29,666 nucleotides of DNA from Thiopontia sp013349825 (GCA_963981015.1 CAXCCG010000027.1:1-29666), one strand, 5' to 3'; positions 14,610 to 22,864 are shown, counted from the stretch's first letter. Numbers and translations: made by a program. Notes: generated by a model not told the origin, from the letters alone.

Positions 14610-14746
14610 CTCATAGTTGAGATTGATCAATAAAGGGTATCTCTAAAATAATAGTAACTATTCAGAGGTTACGAAAAAGGTTAAAGAATTTGATAGTAGC
14701 TGTTCAGGGGTGAGCTGAATAGTTACAAATAATATAACTAGGAGAG
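14610..14746 (+). promoter_or_regulatory. Structured leader of mamC with alternative hairpins
   Basis: Three 12-nt arms are present. A is GTAACTATTCAG (14654-14665), B is GTAGCTGTTCAG (14696-14707) and C is CTGAATAGTTAC (14715-14726). C pairs perfectly with A, and also with B through two G-U pairs over a 7-nt loop, so A-C and B-C are mutually exclusive. C ends 14 nt before the GGAGAG ribosome site. No T run follows, so any control would act on translation or RNA stability. As DNA, the same arms could be protein-binding sites. A short AATCTCA/TGAGATT hairpin lies upstream. Confidence 0.5.
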
Positions 14747-14751
14747 ACGGA

Positions 14752-15117
14752 ATGGCTGTATTTAATTTGGCACAATTTCTGGCGCAGAGCGCTTCAGGTG
14801 TTGGTGTTCTCGGTGCCGTAGTGGGTGCATCTGGTGCCGCAGCAAAAAATATTAAAGATCATCGTGATGGTCTTGTCGATACCCAAAGCGCTCTTTATGA
14901 TACCGGTAAAGAGGGGGTAGGTGCGGGCGTGGCAACCGCCTGTAGTGCAGTTGCAGCAGGTGCTGTTGGTGGTGGTTTGATGCTCTCCTTGGGAACGGCT
15001 CTGGTCGCTGCAACGGCAGTCAAGTATGCATGGGACCGTGGTGTTGAGCAGGTTGAGCTTCAAATGCGTAATGCAGACGAGGCAGATGAGATTCTTGCTC
15101 AGGGTGTTGAGTCTTAA
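14752..15117 (+). CDS. mamC: Magnetosome membrane protein MamC (Mms13)
   Basis: MamC is an abundant magnetosome membrane protein that affects crystal size. The 121-aa product matches the family along its length. It has SGVGVLGAVVGASGAAAKN (residues 15-33, helix 1), a loop of about 20 residues, then DTGKEGVGAGVATACSAVA and LSLGTALVAATAVKYAWDRG (helix 2 to residue 97). The loop between the helices (about 34-54), which faces the magnetosome lumen and contacts magnetite in studied MamC proteins, is acidic here (D36, D39, D43, D50, E54). GGAGAG lies 5 nt before the ATG. It has its own structured leader and a strong terminator, so it is probably a single-gene unit with high output. It stands next to mamO and mamP instead of in a mamGFDC-type operon. 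Confidence 0.93.
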   Translation: MAVFNLAQFLAQSASGVGVLGAVVGASGAAAKNIKDHRDGLVDTQSALYDTGKEGVGAGVATACSAVAAGAVGGGLMLSLGTALVAATAVKYAWDRGVEQVELQMRNADEADEILAQGVES

Positions 15118-15142
15118 CTTATTGTTGTAGAAAAGTTAAAAT

Positions 15143-15186
15143 AACCCTCTGCTGTGTGTGTTCACGGCAGGGGGTTGTCTGTTTTG
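15143..15186 (+). terminator. Terminator after mamC
   Basis: A 13-bp stem AACCCTCTGCTGT / ACGGCAGGGGGTT (two G-U pairs, 8-nt loop) is followed by GTCTGTTTTG. It separates mamC from mamO. Confidence 0.8.
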
Positions 15187-15232
15187 AGAAGTAACCATTG
15201 ATTATATCAAGTATTAGTTCGCTGTTTCAGTC

Positions 15233-17224
15233 ATGAAAAATACAATAATTTTCTGTAAGAGGCCCTGGATGGTGGCAGTACTGCTGTTGCCAACAGCAGC
15301 ACTCATGATTTTTGGGTGGGCGCTCTATCTCAACGGTTTTGATTTTCAAGAGCAACATACAGAGTCGTATGCAGTCAGCGACTTCTTCTCTTCAGTCTCA
15401 ACCAACACAGTGCCACAATCAGCTCTGAGTGGTGGAGTCAATGTAGCAGCAACAACCCGTGATGTGGTGGGGAAAGCAGCCTCTGCGGTTGTTTCAATTC
15501 ATCGGCAGGGTGTAGGTCTGGTTGCTTCCGGCGTTATTATCAATCCGGATGGATATGTGATAACGACACTGCATAGTCTGGGGAGTCCGGACACACTTGA
15601 GGTTCATGTGCAGGGGAGTCAGGGGGTTAAGCGCTATAAGACGGATATCGTCAAAAAGCATGTTGCTCACGACCTGGTGTTGCTGAAATTGGTTACCAAT
15701 GATCGTTTTCTCTTTTTGAAGCTGGCTGAGACACAGAGTATCTCTCAACAGACACCACTGATTGCCATCGGTAAAGAGGCGACAGGGCAGGTGGTAGCCT
15801 ACCCCGGTGTGCTGCAGCGTAGTGACCAGGTGCGGCAGGTGGCGGGTGGTACGTTGACCCACCTCATGCAGACCAATGCGTTGCTCAGTTGGCAACAGAG
15901 TGGAGGCGCTGTCATTAATCAGCATGCTGACCTTGTAGGCATTGGGTTTCTGTTACAGGGACAAGGGGGGACGGCAGAGGGGTTTGTTGTTCCTTCGCAT
16001 GTCATCCACTCCCACTTTCAGGATGTGATTGAGTTTAATCTTGCAGGTCAGTCTGGTGGGGCGCAAACGCAGCCGCCAGCGACGACAACGGTTGCTCAAC
16101 AGGTGGAGTCAAATCCCCTCAATCAGCCCAATCAAGCCAAGGGGATGGCTGCTGCATGGTGGGATCAGGCGCGTCAACAGACACGTCAGGAAAAATTGGC
16201 TGTAGTGCATCAAAATCAGCAGCAACAGAGCCCGGGCGCACTGCTTGCTCAAAATATTGCTGCAACGAAAACGGTGAACACTGCGGGTGGGCAGACTCGT
16301 GTGGCCCATATCGGTGCTCCGGGAGACTCTGTTCGACTGATTGATCTGGAGCATGACTCCAGTTTTGATCTTGGTTTTTATAAACTGGATGCCATCATCG
16401 GGTTGATGTTATTGGGTGTTGTGGCCGGTGCGGTGGGTACTCTGGTACCGATGGGAGGAGGCATTGTTGCCGTCAGTGGTATGATGCTGTTGTTTGGTTA
16501 TGGGGTCTATATGGTGCGTCCTGTGCTCTATATCACTAACCTCTTTACCTATGGTTTGGCTGCATTACGACAACTGTTTGCAGGTGTGGTGATAACCCGC
16601 AGGGTTAAAGATCTGCTACCGGCTACCATTGTAGGTGCTGTATTGGGTTATTTTTTGGGACACAACCTCTATGACCATGTGATCGGGTATCTGTTGGGGC
16701 TATTTGCACTGGTGATGGCGGCTGTAGTGCTTTATGAGCTGAAAGGAAATCTGCAACAAGGGGAGTCACATGTACGCCCGATGGCAAAAAATCAGGATGA
16801 TCGAATCGATAACTTTCTGCAAGATTCTTCAGAAGTGAGTGATCGCAGTTGGGCGATATTTCCTGTTATGGGTGCTCCTCTGGGTATATTGACCGGGTTA
16901 CTGGGGGTGAGTGGAGGGGTGGTTGAGCAGTTTTTCCAAAGAAAGTATGCCGGGCTTTCTGCTGAGAATGCACGTGCCAATGCCATTGTAATGGTGTTCT
17001 GGGCCTCACTGACCGCAACCATTGTCTCATTGGGATATGGTGTCTCTGTAGGTTCTTTCCAGTGGCAGACGCCTTTGACGCTGGCGATGATTCTGGTGCC
17101 AAGTACCTATGGCGGTGGTTTTCTGGGCCACTATCTGGAAAAACGCATTAGTCTGGACCAGAAGCGCTGGTTGTTTGTCGCGGTGATGGGTGTGGTCGCC
17201 TTCTCACTACTATTGCTTCAGTAG
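15233..17224 (+). CDS. mamO: Magnetosome protein MamO (trypsin-like domain fused to TauE/SafE-like transporter domain)
   Basis: MamO is needed to nucleate magnetite in magnetosomes. The 663-aa protein has the full MamO architecture. An N-terminal anchor helix (about 12-33) is followed by a trypsin-like domain (about 75-268), a Gln/Ala/Thr-rich linker (about 270-375) and a C-terminal TauE/SafE-like domain of about eight helices (378-663) with PMGGGIVAVSGMMLLFGYG and LLGVSGGVVEQFFQRKYAG. MamO of Magnetospirillum is described as a pseudoprotease with altered catalytic residues. Here H114 (TTLHSL), D147 (AHDLVLLKL) and S223 (WQQSGGAV) restore a complete His-Asp-Ser set. H146 and H261 match the two His reported to bind metal. 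The ATG lacks a clear Shine-Dalgarno. mamP starts 17 nt downstream. Confidence 0.95.
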   Translation: MKNTIIFCKRPWMVAVLLLPTAALMIFGWALYLNGFDFQEQHTESYAVSDFFSSVSTNTVPQSALSGGVNVAATTRDVVGKAASAVVSIHRQGVGLVASGVIINPDGYVITTLHSLGSPDTLEVHVQGSQGVKRYKTDIVKKHVAHDLVLLKLVTNDRFLFLKLAETQSISQQTPLIAIGKEATGQVVAYPGVLQRSDQVRQVAGGTLTHLMQTNALLSWQQSGGAVINQHADLVGIGFLLQGQGGTAEGFVVPSHVIHSHFQDVIEFNLAGQSGGAQTQPPATTTVAQQVESNPLNQPNQAKGMAAAWWDQARQQTRQEKLAVVHQNQQQQSPGALLAQNIAATKTVNTAGGQTRVAHIGAPGDSVRLIDLEHDSSFDLGFYKLDAIIGLMLLGVVAGAVGTLVPMGGGIVAVSGMMLLFGYGVYMVRPVLYITNLFTYGLAALRQLFAGVVITRRVKDLLPATIVGAVLGYFLGHNLYDHVIGYLLGLFALVMAAVVLYELKGNLQQGESHVRPMAKNQDDRIDNFLQDSSEVSDRSWAIFPVMGAPLGILTGLLGVSGGVVEQFFQRKYAGLSAENARANAIVMVFWASLTATIVSLGYGVSVGSFQWQTPLTLAMILVPSTYGGGFLGHYLEKRISLDQKRWLFVAVMGVVAFSLLLLQ

Positions 17225-17241
17225 ATGATGGTTCAATCCGC

Positions 17242-18000
17242 GTGACATATTCCCATTTCCCTTTTCAGTTTACAGTACGGCTCACTCTGTTGTGGCTGCT
17301 TTCTCTCATTCAACCGTTGACTGCAGCACCCGTCTCCACGATGGGCGGACATGTTGGGTCTGCTGAAGTGATCAATCTGGCTTCGGCAAGCAGTGGTAAC
17401 TTTATCGGTGCAGATATCAAGCTTTACGAGGCACACTGGCAGGGGATGGATGTCATGAAGCTGACCGCTGAGCTGCGTAAACAGCTGGGCTATCCGATGG
17501 GGATGCAGGGTGTAATCATCAATGAGGTGACACTGAATGCGGCACTCAGTGGGATGTTGGGTGGTGACATTATAGTAGCGGTTAAAGATATGCCCGTGGT
17601 GGATCTGGAGACGTTCCAGTTTGCAACGCGCCAGGTGAAAGATCTGCGCCACGCAGCAGTGACAGTGATGCGTAAAGGTGAGAGAAAAGATCTGAATGGT
17701 CGTTATATGATGCGACAGATGGTCTACATGATACGTGCCCGGCTGGAGTTAGGTTTTGCGCAGGTTGAGGGGGCACCGATGATTTTGCCGGGGGACCCGC
17801 GCCCACACGCCTACCGAGGCCCCTGTACTGACTGTCATACGGTGGGAAGTGGTACCTTTACCATGCCTGATCCTGACCTTATTATCCTGCCGCCACCGAA
17901 TCTGACATCGGCTGAGATTGCGGCAGGCAAACGCCCACACCGTGACCGGGGAGCCTGTATCGCCTGTCACCAAGTACACGCTTCTCCTGCCACAATGTAA
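17242..18000 (+). CDS. mamP: Magnetosome c-type cytochrome MamP (PDZ plus two magnetochrome domains)
   Basis: MamP is a periplasmic-type, magnetosome-lumen cytochrome that oxidises iron during magnetite growth. The 252-aa product has an N-terminal hydrophobic anchor/signal (about 12-29). A PDZ domain follows (about 60-146; AHWQGMDVMKLT and GVIINEVTLNAALSGM are MamP hallmarks). Two magnetochrome motifs come last: PHAYRGPCTDCH (heme at C195-C198-H199) and PHRDRGACIACH (C239-C242-H243). Length is close to the usual ~260-270 aa. The GTG start at 17242 gives the expected signal; no in-frame ATG is available upstream. It is co-transcribed with mamO (17-nt gap). The stop is 22 nt from MITE copy 2. 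Heme attachment requires a cytochrome c maturation system, not seen in this window. Confidence 0.96.
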   Translation: MTYSHFPFQFTVRLTLLWLLSLIQPLTAAPVSTMGGHVGSAEVINLASASSGNFIGADIKLYEAHWQGMDVMKLTAELRKQLGYPMGMQGVIINEVTLNAALSGMLGGDIIVAVKDMPVVDLETFQFATRQVKDLRHAAVTVMRKGERKDLNGRYMMRQMVYMIRARLELGFAQVEGAPMILPGDPRPHAYRGPCTDCHTVGSGTFTMPDPDLIILPPPNLTSAEIAAGKRPHRDRGACIACHQVHASPATM

Positions 18001-18341
18001 CGGGTAGCATCGGACAAGCACCTAGGAGCTTGTCCGAGAATAGAGAGCCTGCTGCGGAAAAGCTGAATTTGGCCATATTTTCCCATCCTTTTCGTTAAAT
18101 AGTGGAACTATTCGCCTCAAATGATGACAAAATCTATCTCAAATCAGCTTCCCCTCGTTACGACTTCTATTCTCGGACAAGCACCTAGAGGGTCTCTCTT
18201 GAGGTAATACGTCACACCCTGAAAGATCCCAATAGCCCGTTATTAGTAAGATTTTCAACTGAGGAGCGAGGTCGGGTAACGATGGTAATGATCGTTACGG
18301 GGATTAGACTATCGCACATAGATGTCTTATTCAGGGCCTCC
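18001..18341. other. Intergenic region between mamP and proS
   Basis: It holds MITE copy 2, then a 150-nt stretch with no gene. The hairpin GTAACGAT / ATCGTTAC (18276-18283, 18291-18298) lies downstream of the convergent proS gene but lacks a T run, so I do not call it a terminator. The edge of the accessory block is probably here. Confidence 0.5.
18022..18188 (+). mobile_element. MITE copy 2 (159 bp, CTAG target duplication)
   Basis: The element 18026-18184 has the same ends and orientation as copy 1, with CTAG at 18022-18025 and 18185-18188. The right terminal repeat has one mismatch (GCAC for GCTC). The sequence just left of it, CGGACAAGCACCTAG (18011-18025), repeats the right end (18174-18188) exactly. 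A right end of another copy therefore abuts this left end, as in a nested or tandem insertion remnant. Confidence 0.9.
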
Positions 18342-20054
18342 TTAGTCACCAAGTATTTTTTTCATCTCTTCAATGACCCGGTCCAGCGGGATCTCCTGAC
18401 TCTCTTTGTCGCTGCGTCCCTTGTATTCGATGATATTATTATCGAGTCCACGGTCACCCAGCACCAGTCGATGGGGGATACCGATCAGCTCCATATCGGC
18501 AAACATAATGCCTGCGCGCTCCTTACGGTCATCCAGAATGACATCAATCCCTGCTTCCAGTAGTTTATGGTAGACCTGTTCGACCACCTCACGCAGGCGA
18601 TGAGATTTATGCATATTCATCGGCAGTAGTGCCACGGTAAATGGAGCAATAGATTCTGGCCAGATGATGCCGTGTTGGTCGTGGTTTTGTTCAATGGCAG
18701 CAGCGACGACACGGGTGACGCCGATTCCATAACAGCCCATGGTCATGGTCTGTGCCTTGCCATTCTCATCCAGTACAGTTGCCTTCATCGCTTCACTGTA
18801 TTTGCGGCCGAGCTGGAAGATATGACCCACCTCAATACCGCGTGCAATGCGGATCTCTCCATCGCCATCCGGGCTAGGGTCACCCTCTACAATGTTCCTA
18901 AGGTCTGCTATTTCAGCAGCCTCAGGCAGATCGCGCCCCCAATTAACCCCGGTGAGATGAAAGCCATCCTCATTAGCGCCGCAGACAAAATCAGCGCAGT
19001 GTGCTGCCGTTCGATCTACAACGAGCGGAATAGTTAAACCGACCGGGCCGAGAGAACCGGCAGAGGCTCCGGTTGCATTGAGGATCGCCTCCTGCTCAAG
19101 GAATAGCAACGGGGAAGCAACCCATGGGTGCTTCTCTGCCTTGATCTCGTTGAGTTCATGGTCACCACGCACGACCAGTGCAACGGCAGGTTCATTTTTA
19201 CCGGCTACCAGCAGTGTCTTGAGAGTCTGCTGTGCATTGACCTGTAGTGTTTTGCACACCTCGTCGATGGTTTTGCTGTTGGGAGTGGCTACTTTATCCA
19301 GCGTTGCAGTCGCCTCGCTACGTGCGCTGGCAGGGGCCAATGCCTCGGCTAGCTCAACGTTGGCAGCAAAATCACTCTGGTTAGAAAACGCAATAGCATC
19401 CTCACCAGAGTCGGCCAAAACATGAAACTCATGAGAGGCACTACCACCAATCGAGCCGGTATCGGCATCAACGGGGCGGAAGTGGAGCCCCAGTCGGTTG
19501 AAGATGCGGCTATAAGTCTCGTACATCAATTGATAGGTCTGTTCGAGCGAATCCTGTCCGAGGTGGAAGGAGTACCCATCCTTCATGATGAATTCACGGG
19601 AACGCATCACCCCGAAACGGGGGCGGGTCTCATCACGAAACTTGGTCTGTATCTGGTAGAGATTGAGAGGCAGCTGTCGGTAGCTACGGATCTCTCTGCG
19701 GGCGATGTCCGTGATCACCTCCTCATGGGTAGGGCCAAGCAGGAAATCTCGATGGTGACGATCTTTTAAACGCAGTAGCTCTGGGCCATACTGTTCCCAG
19801 CGTCCGGACTCTTCCCATAATTCAGAGGGTTGTACAACCGGCATCAACAGCTCTTGTGCCCCGGAGCGGTTCATCTCCTCTCGAATAATACTCTCTACTT
19901 TGCGCAGTACACGGAGTCCGGTGGGGAGCCAGGAGTAGAGCCCAGAGGCCAGCTTGCGAACCATGCCACTACGGATCATCAATTGATGGCTGGTAATCTC
20001 CGCCTCTGCTGGAGTCTCTTTAACGGTGGAGAGAAGATAGTTTGAGGTACGCAT
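18342..20054 (-). CDS. proS: Prolyl-tRNA synthetase
   Basis: ProS charges tRNA-Pro with proline. The 570-aa product is the long bacterial (class II, E. coli-like) form. The N-terminal catalytic part has SGLYSWLPTGLRVL, motif 2-like FRDETRPRFGVMRSREFIMKDGYSFH and GPTHEEVITDIARRE. The YbaK-like editing insertion (about 225-390) is present and clears Ala-tRNA-Pro. TMGCYGIGVTRVVAAAIEQ (motif 3) and a C-terminal anticodon-binding domain (ALLPMNMHKS... GIDVILDDRKERAGIMFADMELIGIP) follow. AGGA lies 8 nt before the ATG. A MIF-like gene lies 63 nt upstream on the same strand. It marks the right chromosomal border of the accessory block. Confidence 0.98.
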   Translation of the reverse strand: MRTSNYLLSTVKETPAEAEITSHQLMIRSGMVRKLASGLYSWLPTGLRVLRKVESIIREEMNRSGAQELLMPVVQPSELWEESGRWEQYGPELLRLKDRHHRDFLLGPTHEEVITDIARREIRSYRQLPLNLYQIQTKFRDETRPRFGVMRSREFIMKDGYSFHLGQDSLEQTYQLMYETYSRIFNRLGLHFRPVDADTGSIGGSASHEFHVLADSGEDAIAFSNQSDFAANVELAEALAPASARSEATATLDKVATPNSKTIDEVCKTLQVNAQQTLKTLLVAGKNEPAVALVVRGDHELNEIKAEKHPWVASPLLFLEQEAILNATGASAGSLGPVGLTIPLVVDRTAAHCADFVCGANEDGFHLTGVNWGRDLPEAAEIADLRNIVEGDPSPDGDGEIRIARGIEVGHIFQLGRKYSEAMKATVLDENGKAQTMTMGCYGIGVTRVVAAAIEQNHDQHGIIWPESIAPFTVALLPMNMHKSHRLREVVEQVYHKLLEAGIDVILDDRKERAGIMFADMELIGIPHRLVLGDRGLDNNIIEYKGRSDKESQEIPLDRVIEEMKKILGD

Positions 20055-20117
20055 GGCAGTTTTCCTGGTGGTGTAGTGATGTTTTTTGGATAGAGGGAGA
20101 GGCGTTAAGGTGTACCC

Positions 20118-20462
20118 TTAAAAAGTGGCATTATTCCATCCCCAAAGATGCCTCTCAGGTGCAGTAAATTCAATATAGATTCGGCTGGGGTCGATCCCGG
20201 TCATGGCGTGCAGCAGCTTGCACAGAGCCGATGAGAATACAGCTGTGGAAGATTCGGGTAAGCCAAGACTTTTAAAGGCCAGATAGGCACAGGGATCAGT
20301 GGTTCCTCCCATCATCATGGTGGCACCACTGCGCAGGGAAACCATTACATAGGCTTCTGGTTTCTGTAGTAGCTGGCTCAGTAATTTTGAGGTTTCGGCC
20401 ATTAAACTCTCTTTTTGCTCATAAGAAAGGCTGACATTGGTATCAATTTTAAGGTATGGCAT
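20118..20462 (-). CDS. MIF/phenylpyruvate tautomerase family protein
   Basis: The 114-aa product matches macrophage migration inhibitory factor-type tautomerases from end to end. It has the catalytic N-terminal Pro2 after Met removal (MPYLKIDTNV), a KPEAYVMVSL segment, the GGTTDPCAYLAFKSLG turn and the C-terminal RIYIEFTAPERHLWGWNNATF. That last segment is strikingly like the MIF ending GWNNSTF. Proteins of this group are trimers with keto-enol tautomerase activity on phenylpyruvate-like substrates in vitro. Cellular roles in bacteria are unclear. It lies upstream of proS, possibly co-transcribed, and divergent from ilvI. Confidence 0.9.
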   Translation of the reverse strand: MPYLKIDTNVSLSYEQKESLMAETSKLLSQLLQKPEAYVMVSLRSGATMMMGGTTDPCAYLAFKSLGLPESSTAVFSSALCKLLHAMTGIDPSRIYIEFTAPERHLWGWNNATF

Positions 20463-20641
20463 TTAAATAACCCGATGTTATGTATGGAAAATATTTGGAT
20501 GGAGCTGGATAAAAAAAAAGGGGGTTGAGGTTGTTTCAGGGAAATGAAACAGGCAATATAAGTTCATCATTAATTATGTCGCCAAATTGATGCAGATAAT
20601 ACGGAAAGTAGGGCGGCAATTGTAGATTGAGAGGCAAAAAA

Positions 20642-22339
20642 GTGGAGTTGACAGGCGCAGAGATTATTACACGATTCCTTAAGGATGAGGGGGTCGAATA
20701 TGTGTTTGGGTATCCGGGTGGAGCCGTGTTGCATATTTACGATGCGCTCTATCGACAGAGTGATGTGAAGCATGTTCTGACTCGTCACGAGCAGGGTGCT
20801 GTCCATGCAGCAGATGGTTACGCACGCTCCAATGGCAAGCCTGGAGTCGTACTGGTGACTTCGGGGCCCGGTGCAACCAACGCTGTGACAGGAATTGCAA
20901 CCGCCTATATGGATTCAATACCGATGGTGGTGATTACCGGCCAGGTACCTACGCCACTGATTGGCAATGATGCATTTCAAGAGGTGGATACCGTCGGTAT
21001 TACCCGCTCTTGTGTGAAACACAATTTTCTGGTGACAGATATCAATTCACTGGTTTGCACCTTGAAAAAGGCATTCACGATTGCAACCACGGGTCGTCCG
21101 GGGCCTGTAGTGGTCGATGTTCCAAAGGATGTAACCGGGTTTAGTACAAACTACAGCTACCTGGAGAGTGTTGAGATTCGCTCCTATACGCAACGGTATG
21201 ACCCACCTGCTGAGCAGATTAAAGCCGCTGTCGAGATGGTAATGGAATCTGAACGCCCTATTCTCTATACCGGTGGCGGTGTAATTCTGGGTAACGCATC
21301 GATTGAGTTGACTGAGTTTGCCCGCATGGCGAGGATTCCGGTCACCAATACCTCAATGGGGTTGGGTGGCTACCCTGCAACCGATCCACAGTTTGTCGGT
21401 ATGTTGGGTATGCACGGTAACTACGAAGCCAATATGGCGATGCACAATACCGATCTGTTGATTGCCGTAGGGGCACGGTTTGATGACCGTGTGACTGGCA
21501 ATATCGAGAAATTCTGCCCACAGGCCAGAATTATTCATATAGATGTCGATCCCTCCTCAATTTCCAAAAATGTTCAGGTTGATCTGCCTATTGTGGGCTG
21601 TGTGAAAGAGGTGTTGGCAGATATGATTAATCTGTTACAGCAGTCGGGCGGGGTGGATCGTGAACGCTTCAATCGTTGGTGGTCAGACATTGAAGAGTGG
21701 AGAACAGAAGATTGTTTGTCCTATGATAATGGAGGTGGGGTCATTCACCCGCAGTATGTTTTGCAACAGCTCTATGAGGTGACACATGGAGATGCCTATG
21801 TGGTCTCGGATGTAGGGCAGCACCAGATGTTTGCGGCACAATATTACAAGTTTGACCAACCACGGCGCTGGATCAACTCTGGTGGTCTGGGGACTATGGG
21901 CTTTGGACTGCCTGCAGCAATGGGTGCGCAGTTTGCCCACCCGGATGCGACCGTCTGTACCGTAACAGGAGATGGTAGCATCCAGATGAATATTCAAGAG
22001 CTGGCAACCTGTAAGCAGTTTGGGCTGCCAATCAAGGTGATTAACCTCAATAATGGTTATTTAGGGATGGTGCGCCAGTGGCAGGAATTTTTCTATGAGC
22101 GTCGTTACTCAGAGGTAACACTTCAGGCGCAGGATCAACCCAATTTTGTGAAGTTGGCAGAGAGCTATGGTCATGTCGGGATGCAGATTGTCAACCCGGA
22201 TGATGTGCGCCCAGCACTGGAAGAGGCGATGGCAATGAAAGAGCGTCTGGTGTTCATGGATTTTGTCACCAACCCGGAGGAGAATGTCTATCCGATGGTT
22301 CCTGCGGGTGCTGGCCTCAATGAGATGATTTTGGTATAA
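20642..22339 (+). CDS. ilvI: Acetolactate synthase, large catalytic subunit
   Basis: This is the ThDP-dependent enzyme of the first common step of valine, leucine and isoleucine synthesis (pyruvate to acetolactate). From GTG 20642 the product is 565 aa (MELTGAEIITRFL...). It has catalytic Glu50 (TRHEQGAVHAADGYAR), the central FAD/DHAP-like domain and the ThDP site GDGSIQMNIQELATCKQFGLP with downstream NLNN. I prefer GTG 20642 because GAGAGG lies 7 nt upstream and the N-terminus then matches IlvI. A TTG at 20627 would add five residues and sit on that ribosome site. ilvH follows 15 nt later and encodes the regulatory subunit. ilvB would be an equally fair symbol. Confidence 0.96.
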   Translation: MELTGAEIITRFLKDEGVEYVFGYPGGAVLHIYDALYRQSDVKHVLTRHEQGAVHAADGYARSNGKPGVVLVTSGPGATNAVTGIATAYMDSIPMVVITGQVPTPLIGNDAFQEVDTVGITRSCVKHNFLVTDINSLVCTLKKAFTIATTGRPGPVVVDVPKDVTGFSTNYSYLESVEIRSYTQRYDPPAEQIKAAVEMVMESERPILYTGGGVILGNASIELTEFARMARIPVTNTSMGLGGYPATDPQFVGMLGMHGNYEANMAMHNTDLLIAVGARFDDRVTGNIEKFCPQARIIHIDVDPSSISKNVQVDLPIVGCVKEVLADMINLLQQSGGVDRERFNRWWSDIEEWRTEDCLSYDNGGGVIHPQYVLQQLYEVTHGDAYVVSDVGQHQMFAAQYYKFDQPRRWINSGGLGTMGFGLPAAMGAQFAHPDATVCTVTGDGSIQMNIQELATCKQFGLPIKVINLNNGYLGMVRQWQEFFYERRYSEVTLQAQDQPNFVKLAESYGHVGMQIVNPDDVRPALEEAMAMKERLVFMDFVTNPEENVYPMVPAGAGLNEMILV

Positions 22340-22354
22340 GGAGTGGTTCATAAA

Positions 22355-22849
22355 ATGAGTAGACATATTATCTCGATATTGTTGGAAAATGAGGCTGGAG
22401 CACTGTCGCGGGTTGCGGGACTCTTTTCAGCGCGTGGCTATAACATTGAGATGTTGACAGTTGCCCCTACCCATGACGCCACTCTCTCTCGAATGACTCT
22501 TGTCACCTCCGGTACTGAGGCTATTATTGAGCAGATTAATAAGCAACTGAACAAGCTGGTTGATGTGGTGACGCTGGTTGATCTGACCGAGGGACAGCAT
22601 ATTGAGCGAGAACTGGTGATGATCAAGATCAGCACAGAGGGGCTTGATTGCGATCAGGTTCATTCAATAGTTACTGGCCATGGTGCTGATGTGGTTGATG
22701 AGAGCGAAGAGACCTGCGTGGTTGAGTTGCTGGGAAATAGTCAGAAAATTGATGCGTTGATTGCCTCCATGGAGCCGCTTTCCATCAAAGAAGTGGTACG
22801 TTCCGGAGTCTCCGGGATTAAACGTGGAGCAGATTTTCTGACAATCTAA
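22355..22849 (+). CDS. ilvH: Acetolactate synthase, small regulatory subunit
   Basis: The 164-aa protein has the N-terminal ACT domain (HIISILLENEAGALSRVAGLFSARGYNIEMLTV) that binds valine for feedback control, and the C-terminal domain (ERELVMIKI ... VELLGNSQKIDALIASM). It matches IlvH in length. The start is ATG 22355, with AAGGAG 11 nt upstream; an in-frame TTG at 22343 overlaps that site. It forms a complex with the ilvI product. A 203-nt structured spacer with a terminator separates it from ilvC. Confidence 0.96.
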   Translation: MSRHIISILLENEAGALSRVAGLFSARGYNIEMLTVAPTHDATLSRMTLVTSGTEAIIEQINKQLNKLVDVVTLVDLTEGQHIERELVMIKISTEGLDCDQVHSIVTGHGADVVDESEETCVVELLGNSQKIDALIASMEPLSIKEVVRSGVSGIKRGADFLTI

Positions 22850-22864
22850 TCGGTTGCATTGTTC

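Noticed and set aside
17882..18076. Minus-strand frame of 64 codons across the mamP end and MITE copy 2
   Set aside because: Its first residues come from the MITE interior, the same peptide as the false suhB extension, and the rest is antisense to mamP.
18276..18298. Fur box or terminator at the proS 3' side
   Set aside because: The GTAACGAT/ATCGTTAC hairpin lacks a T run and fits the Fur consensus poorly.
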